From: Tahibacter harae
Lineage (GTDB): Bacteria > Pseudomonadota > Gammaproteobacteria > Xanthomonadales > Rhodanobacteraceae
DNA length: 64,000 nt
Direction of reading: 5' to 3'
Assembly (NCBI RefSeq): GCF_024437735.1
Contig: NZ_JANFQO010000003.1
Coordinates: 310,001 to 374,000, forward strand
This document shows positions 59,944 to 64,000 of this stretch, piece after piece; positions within the stretch are counted from its first letter, which is position 1, and each line of letters starts with the position of its first letter. Position numbers and translations under genes: made by a program. The notes under the pieces were generated by a model. It made no database searches, was not told the DNA's origin, and saw only the letters and a program-made list of their open reading frames with translations.

Positions 59944-62922
59944 TCAGTCCGGGCCGACGCCCAGCCAGTGCTCCGCCGGCTGCGGCCGGCCGAACAGGAA
60001 GCCCTGGCCGAATTCACAGCCCAGGGCTTCCAGCGCCTGCTGCTGGGCTTCGGTCTCTATGCCCTCGGCAATGACCTGCATGCCCAGCGAGCCGGCCATG
60101 GCCAGGATCGCCCGCACCACCGCGCTGGAACTGCCATCGTCGTAGGGACGCATCTCGGCGACGAAGGAGCGGTCGATCTTCAGCGCCTGCAGCGGGTACT
60201 GGTGCAGGTAGCTGAGGCTGGAATAGCCGGTGCCGAAATCGTCCAGCGCCACGCTGATGCCGCGGCGACGCAGGCCGTCGAGGATCTGCTTCACCTGGGC
60301 CGGGTTTTCCAGCAGCGCGCGCTCGGTGACTTCGATGCGGATGCGGCTGGGCATGACGCCGTTGCGATCGAGGATGGCGAACAGCTCGCGATCCAGCTCG
60401 CTGAGGCGGAAATGCCGCGCGGTGAGATTGATGCTGATGAAACCGCCCTGGGCCGTCAGCGCCGGTGCGATCGCGCAGACGCGCTCGAACATCTGCCAGT
60501 CGATCTGCTCGGCCGAGCCGCTGTCCTCGGCCACGGGCAGGAAATCCCCAGGCAGCAGCACGCCGCGCTCGGGATGTCGCCAGCGCACCAGGGCCTCGTA
60601 GCCGACCACGCTGCGGTCCGACAATCGCACTATGGGCTGGAAATACGGCTCCAGCTCGCCGCGGGCGATGGCGCGGCGCAGATCGTTCTCCACCTCCAGC
60701 AGGCGCAGCGCCTCCTGGTGCAGGCCTTCGTCGAACAGCGCGTAGCGGTGGCGGCCTTCGGCCTTGGCCCGGTACATGGCCACATCGGCGTCGCGCAGCA
60801 GTTCCTCGGCCTTGGCATAGCGCGGCGAGGCCAGCGCAATGCCGATGGAGGCCGAGGTGAACACTTCCTTGGCGCCCAGGCGTATCGGTGCATTCAGCGC
60901 GTGGATGATGCGCGCGGCGAAGTTGATCGCGCGCTCGGGCTCGGCCGAGTCATGCAGCAGGATGGCGAATTCGTCGCCGCCCAGGCGCGCGGCGACATCG
61001 CCGGAATCCAGGCAGCCGGCGATGCGGCCGCCCACTTCGTACAGCAGATCGTCGCCGATCAGATGACCGACCGAATCGTTGATTACCTTGAAGCGGTCCA
61101 GATCCAGGAACAGCACTGCAAACGGCCGCCGCGCATCGCGCCGGTAGCGGTCCAGGGCCAGCTCCAGGCGCTCCAGGAACAAGGTGCGGTTGGGCAGGCC
61201 GGTAAGCGAATCGTGCAACGTCTCGTGCTTGAGCTGGCGTTCGATGCTTTCGCGGTAGGCCATCTGCTCGCGCAGGTCGCGGTTGGCCGCGGCCAGCTCG
61301 GCGGTGCGCTCGGTGACGCGCTGCTCCAGCTCGGCATAGGCGGATTTCAGCGACTCCGCATTGCGCTTGCGCTCCAGCGCATTGGCAATGTGGTAGCTCA
61401 CGAAGGTGAGCAATTCCTGGTCGCGCGGCGTATAGCCGTAGTCCTCGGAATAGCTCTGCACGGCGAGTACGCCCACCGCCTTGTCGGCGCAGATCAGCGG
61501 CACGCCCAGCCAGCAGGTGGACTGCGTGCCTATGCTGTTGACGGCGCCGGCCTGGGTCAGCCGCTCGATGCCGGCGCGGTCGACCAGCAGGGCCTGGCCG
61601 TGGTTGAGCACGTATTCGGTCAGGCCGCGGCCGGGCCGGCGCGAGCGCCGCTCGTGGTCGAATTCGTCCACCGAGTACGGAAAGCGCAGCTCGTCGGCAT
61701 CGTCGGAGGCAAGCGCAATGTAGAAATTGCGCGCATTAAGCAGGCCGCCGACGACGCGGTGCAGGGCGGCGTAGAAATCCTCCAGGCTGTCGGTCGCATT
61801 GGCCAGCTCGGCGATGCGGAACAGCGCCGCCTGCAGGCGTTCGCCGCGCTGGCGTTCCAACACCTGCTGCTGCAGCACACGATTGGCCTCGCGCAGCGCA
61901 TCGGTGCGCTCGGCCACGCGCTGCTCCAGTTCCTCGTGGGCGCGGCGGCGTTCCAGGGCGGTGAGAATGTGCTGGGCGACATAGGTCAGCAGGGTCTGGT
62001 CCTGCTCGGTGAAGCGTTCGCTCTCGCGATAGCTCTGCACCACGATGCCGCCGACCACCTGGTTGCCGCGCAGCAGCGGCACGCCCAGCCAGTCCACGCA
62101 TTCCGGACCGGCCTGAGAGATGGGGCCGTCCACCTGGCCGCCGAGCATATCGGGCGAGCCGCGCAGCGCCTTGCCGCCGGTGATCAGGTGCCAGGTCATG
62201 CTGCGGTACAGCTCGTGCAGCGAGAACTCGCGGGTCTGGTCCGGCGCGTCGGAATCGGCCACGTCGACGAAATACGGGAAACGCACGCTGTGCCGCGACG
62301 GCTCGTACAGCGCGATATAGAAATTCTCCGCATACATCAGGCTGCCGACGATGCGGTGCAGCGCGGCCATCACCTCGGGCATGTCGCGGTCGGTATTGGC
62401 CTGGTCGGCGATGGCGAACAGGGCGCGCTGCAGGCGTTCGGCCCGTTCCAGGCGGTCCACCGCCTGCTGCAGGCTGTCGGCCGCGTGCACACTGACCAGC
62501 TTGGCATCCAGCAGCAGCAGGGTACGCGCCCAGGCTTCCTGCCAGTCGGCACCGGACCAGGCCTCGGCCGGGACGCGGGCATCGAGCAGGCCGGTGGTGG
62601 CCTCGGGCACGCCCAGCGCCTGCAGCACGCGCACTTCGCGCGCATCCTGGTCGACCAGGACGATCGGCGGCGCCAGCGGCGCGGAAACCACGCCTTCGGG
62701 GCGGCTGGCCACGTGCCGCGCCATCAGCACCGCCGCGGCCGCGCTGTCGACCAGGCGGAACTGCCCCGGGCCCAGCAGGGCCGTACAGAGTGCGACGCCG
62801 GCCTGGCCTACGTCGTCCCAGCCTACTGCCTGCAACAGACGCTGCAACGCGCTGTCTATGGCGTCCGAGCCCCAGCCGGAACGAAGCGGATTCGCGCTGC
62901 TGGTGGCGTTGGGACTAGGCAT
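59944..62922 (-). CDS. GAF-GAF-GGDEF-EAL cyclic-di-GMP protein
   Basis: A 992-residue signalling protein with no membrane helix. Two GAF-like sensor domains (about residues 190-330 and 395-535), each followed by a coiled coil (EELEQRVAERTDAL, YAELEQRVTERTAELAAANRDL), precede the GGDEF domain (575-735; GGDEF intact in RLGGDEFAILL) and the EAL domain (750-985). EAL catalytic residues are all present: YEALVRWRHP, ISINLTARHF, IEVTERALLE, DDFGTGYSSLSYL, KIDRSFV, IAEGIETEA and FGQGF. The product-inhibition RxxD site before GGDEF reads DSGD, so it is lost. Probably a phosphodiesterase, possibly bifunctional. Divergent from the gene at 63127. Confidence 0.93.
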   Translation of the reverse strand: MPSPNATSSANPLRSGWGSDAIDSALQRLLQAVGWDDVGQAGVALCTALLGPGQFRLVDSAAAAVLMARHVASRPEGVVSAPLAPPIVLVDQDAREVRVLQALGVPEATTGLLDARVPAEAWSGADWQEAWARTLLLLDAKLVSVHAADSLQQAVDRLERAERLQRALFAIADQANTDRDMPEVMAALHRIVGSLMYAENFYIALYEPSRHSVRFPYFVDVADSDAPDQTREFSLHELYRSMTWHLITGGKALRGSPDMLGGQVDGPISQAGPECVDWLGVPLLRGNQVVGGIVVQSYRESERFTEQDQTLLTYVAQHILTALERRRAHEELEQRVAERTDALREANRVLQQQVLERQRGERLQAALFRIAELANATDSLEDFYAALHRVVGGLLNARNFYIALASDDADELRFPYSVDEFDHERRSRRPGRGLTEYVLNHGQALLVDRAGIERLTQAGAVNSIGTQSTCWLGVPLICADKAVGVLAVQSYSEDYGYTPRDQELLTFVSYHIANALERKRNAESLKSAYAELEQRVTERTAELAAANRDLREQMAYRESIERQLKHETLHDSLTGLPNRTLFLERLELALDRYRRDARRPFAVLFLDLDRFKVINDSVGHLIGDDLLYEVGGRIAGCLDSGDVAARLGGDEFAILLHDSAEPERAINFAARIIHALNAPIRLGAKEVFTSASIGIALASPRYAKAEELLRDADVAMYRAKAEGRHRYALFDEGLHQEALRLLEVENDLRRAIARGELEPYFQPIVRLSDRSVVGYEALVRWRHPERGVLLPGDFLPVAEDSGSAEQIDWQMFERVCAIAPALTAQGGFISINLTARHFRLSELDRELFAILDRNGVMPSRIRIEVTERALLENPAQVKQILDGLRRRGISVALDDFGTGYSSLSYLHQYPLQALKIDRSFVAEMRPYDDGSSSAVVRAILAMAGSLGMQVIAEGIETEAQQQALEALGCEFGQGFLFGRPQPAEHWLGVGPD

Positions 62923-63126
62923 TACGCGGCTGGATCTCGGCGCAGGGGCTGGTGGGGCCGGGGCAGTGTACCGATATGCTCCGATCGGCGGAATTGCGCC
63001 AGATTGGTGACGAAAGGCAAGCAATCGGCGTTACTTTTTTGTAAACTCGGCGCCTAACCGTGTCTGGAAACTGCGGAACTTGATTTTTCCAGGCGGGTCC
63101 CACAGCAATCCCGGCCATTTCCCTGC

Positions 63127-64000
63127 ATGCGCAAGCTTCTCGCCACCTTAGCGTTGACTGTGCTGATGCCGCTCGCGGCGTCCGCGCAGTACATCGTGCC
63201 CGAGGCGGCGGAGGCCGAGCAGAAAGCCATGCTGGACCGCCTGCTCAGCGCCGGCCCGAATGCGGAAAGCAGCAACCTGGTGCCGATGTGGAGCACGCCC
63301 GACGGCCGCGTACTGGTCGCCGTGGCCCAGTCCGGCCCGCCGCAGCCGCCGATAGCGCCGGCCTCGCCCCAGGTCGGCACCGCATTGGACTGGCGCTTGA
63401 TCGACGCCACCACCCTGCTGGACGGCCGCGTCGGCGTCCGCCTCGGCGAAAACACCCATCTGCATGGCGGCCTGAGCCTGGCGCCGCTGACCCTGGCCGA
63501 ACCGGCGCTCGCACTGGATTGCGTCAACAGCGGCTACCTCGGCGTGATCGGCCCCGACTGCCAGGCGGCCCGCGCCGACCTGCGCAGCGGCAACTGGTAC
63601 GGCGGCAACGTCGGCGCCAGCTGGGCCGGCTCCGAATTCGGCCTGGAACTGGGCCTGGCCCTGAGCTGGCTGGAACCCGCCCTGCCGCGCAATCTGATGC
63701 CGGCGCTGAGTTCCGCCCTGCCGGCAGTCTCCGCCCCCGGCACCAGCGCCCTGCCCAACCTGGTAATCCCGGCCCATACCCTGGGACGCTTCAGCGATTC
63801 GGCCCAGTTCGGCGCCCGCGGCAGCTGGTTCTTCGCGCCCAAGCAGAGCCTGGACCTGGGCGCCAGCATAGGCCGCATCCGCCTCAGCCCCGATCCCGCC
63901 GGCAGCCGCCCGCTGTGGCAGCAGACCGCGCTGAGCCTGGGCCTCGGCGGCAGCGCCCTCAGCACCAACATCACCGGCCGCATCTACAACCCGCTGCGCG
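63127..64000 (+). CDS. Exported hypothetical protein (outer-membrane barrel-like), 3' end cut by window
   Basis: The frame opens at ATG 63127 with a signal peptide (MRKLLATLALTVLMPLAASA) and stays open to the last base, giving at least 291 residues. The mature part alternates Gly/Leu/Ser short strands (HLHGGLSLAPLTL, GNVGASWAGSEFGLELGLALSW, SLDLGASIGRIRLSP, TALSLGLGGSALSTNITGRI), a pattern of transmembrane beta-barrels. There is one cysteine pair in ALDCVNSGYLGVIGPDCQ. I do not recognise the family; the C-terminal half is missing. Divergent from the GGDEF-EAL gene. Confidence 0.78.
   Translation, partial: MRKLLATLALTVLMPLAASAQYIVPEAAEAEQKAMLDRLLSAGPNAESSNLVPMWSTPDGRVLVAVAQSGPPQPPIAPASPQVGTALDWRLIDATTLLDGRVGVRLGENTHLHGGLSLAPLTLAEPALALDCVNSGYLGVIGPDCQAARADLRSGNWYGGNVGASWAGSEFGLELGLALSWLEPALPRNLMPALSSALPAVSAPGTSALPNLVIPAHTLGRFSDSAQFGARGSWFFAPKQSLDLGASIGRIRLSPDPAGSRPLWQQTALSLGLGGSALSTNITGRIYNPLR

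Noticed and set aside
59968-63057. Open frame of about 1030 codons opposite the GGDEF-EAL gene
   Set aside because: Antisense shadow of a gene with complete GGDEF and EAL motifs; product repetitive and rich in Gln/Ala/His.

Overview
The window is chromosomal DNA of a high-GC gammaproteobacterium. Protein sequences and gene content point to the Lysobacterales (Xanthomonadales). Three exported proteins end in variants of a FADGFE-like tail that I associate with Rhodanobacteraceae (Dokdonella/Tahibacter type), so that family is my best guess; this is inference from memory, not a search. There are about 51 protein genes, two of them cut by the window ends. I see no tRNA, rRNA, CRISPR array, transposase or phage gene.

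Layout. 0-11.2 kb: an unknown gene cut at the left edge, follows aceF (pyruvate dehydrogenase E2); then tyrA, a secreted amidohydrolase, a DUF2884 protein, a glutathione transferase, small hypotheticals, a 2OG-Fe dioxygenase, an HD hydrolase and an ABC permease/ATPase pair. 11.2-21 kb: an FG-GAP secreted protein, sppA, a MATE pump, DUF3667 and DUF4286 proteins, and an ECF sigma operon ending in a DUF3106 protein. 21-25.5 kb: priA, behind an AT-rich spacer with a palindromic pair of perfect DnaA boxes; ndh; and rpoH, which carries a perfect CIRCE operator.

25.7-36.4 kb: five genes on the minus strand encode a WGR-DUF4132 protein, a MoxR AAA+ ATPase, a DUF5682 protein, a CoxE-like VWA protein and a double-SWIM zinc protein. 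The last four overlap by ATGA junctions, so they are probably translated together. This is the most likely poorly described system in the window. It lies between ftsEX/ung and rpoH, genes whose order is usually ftsE-ftsX-rpoH in gammaproteobacteria.

36.4-49.7 kb: ung, a double-receiver regulator, ftsX-ftsE, gspF, a VOC protein and a divergent TrmB-type regulator, two amino acid permeases, an M23 peptidase, prfC and a second ECF sigma operon. 49.7-64 kb: a CBS protein, a large BNR/sortilin-like exported protein, a GT2 glycosyltransferase, mtgA, an S8 protease, hslO (Hsp33), a GAF-GAF-GGDEF-EAL protein, and a secreted protein cut at the right edge.

A roughly 100-bp dispersed element with inverted GATTCGGGA-type arms occurs three times, always at gene 3' ends. 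One copy supplies the C-terminal codons of the DUF3106 gene.
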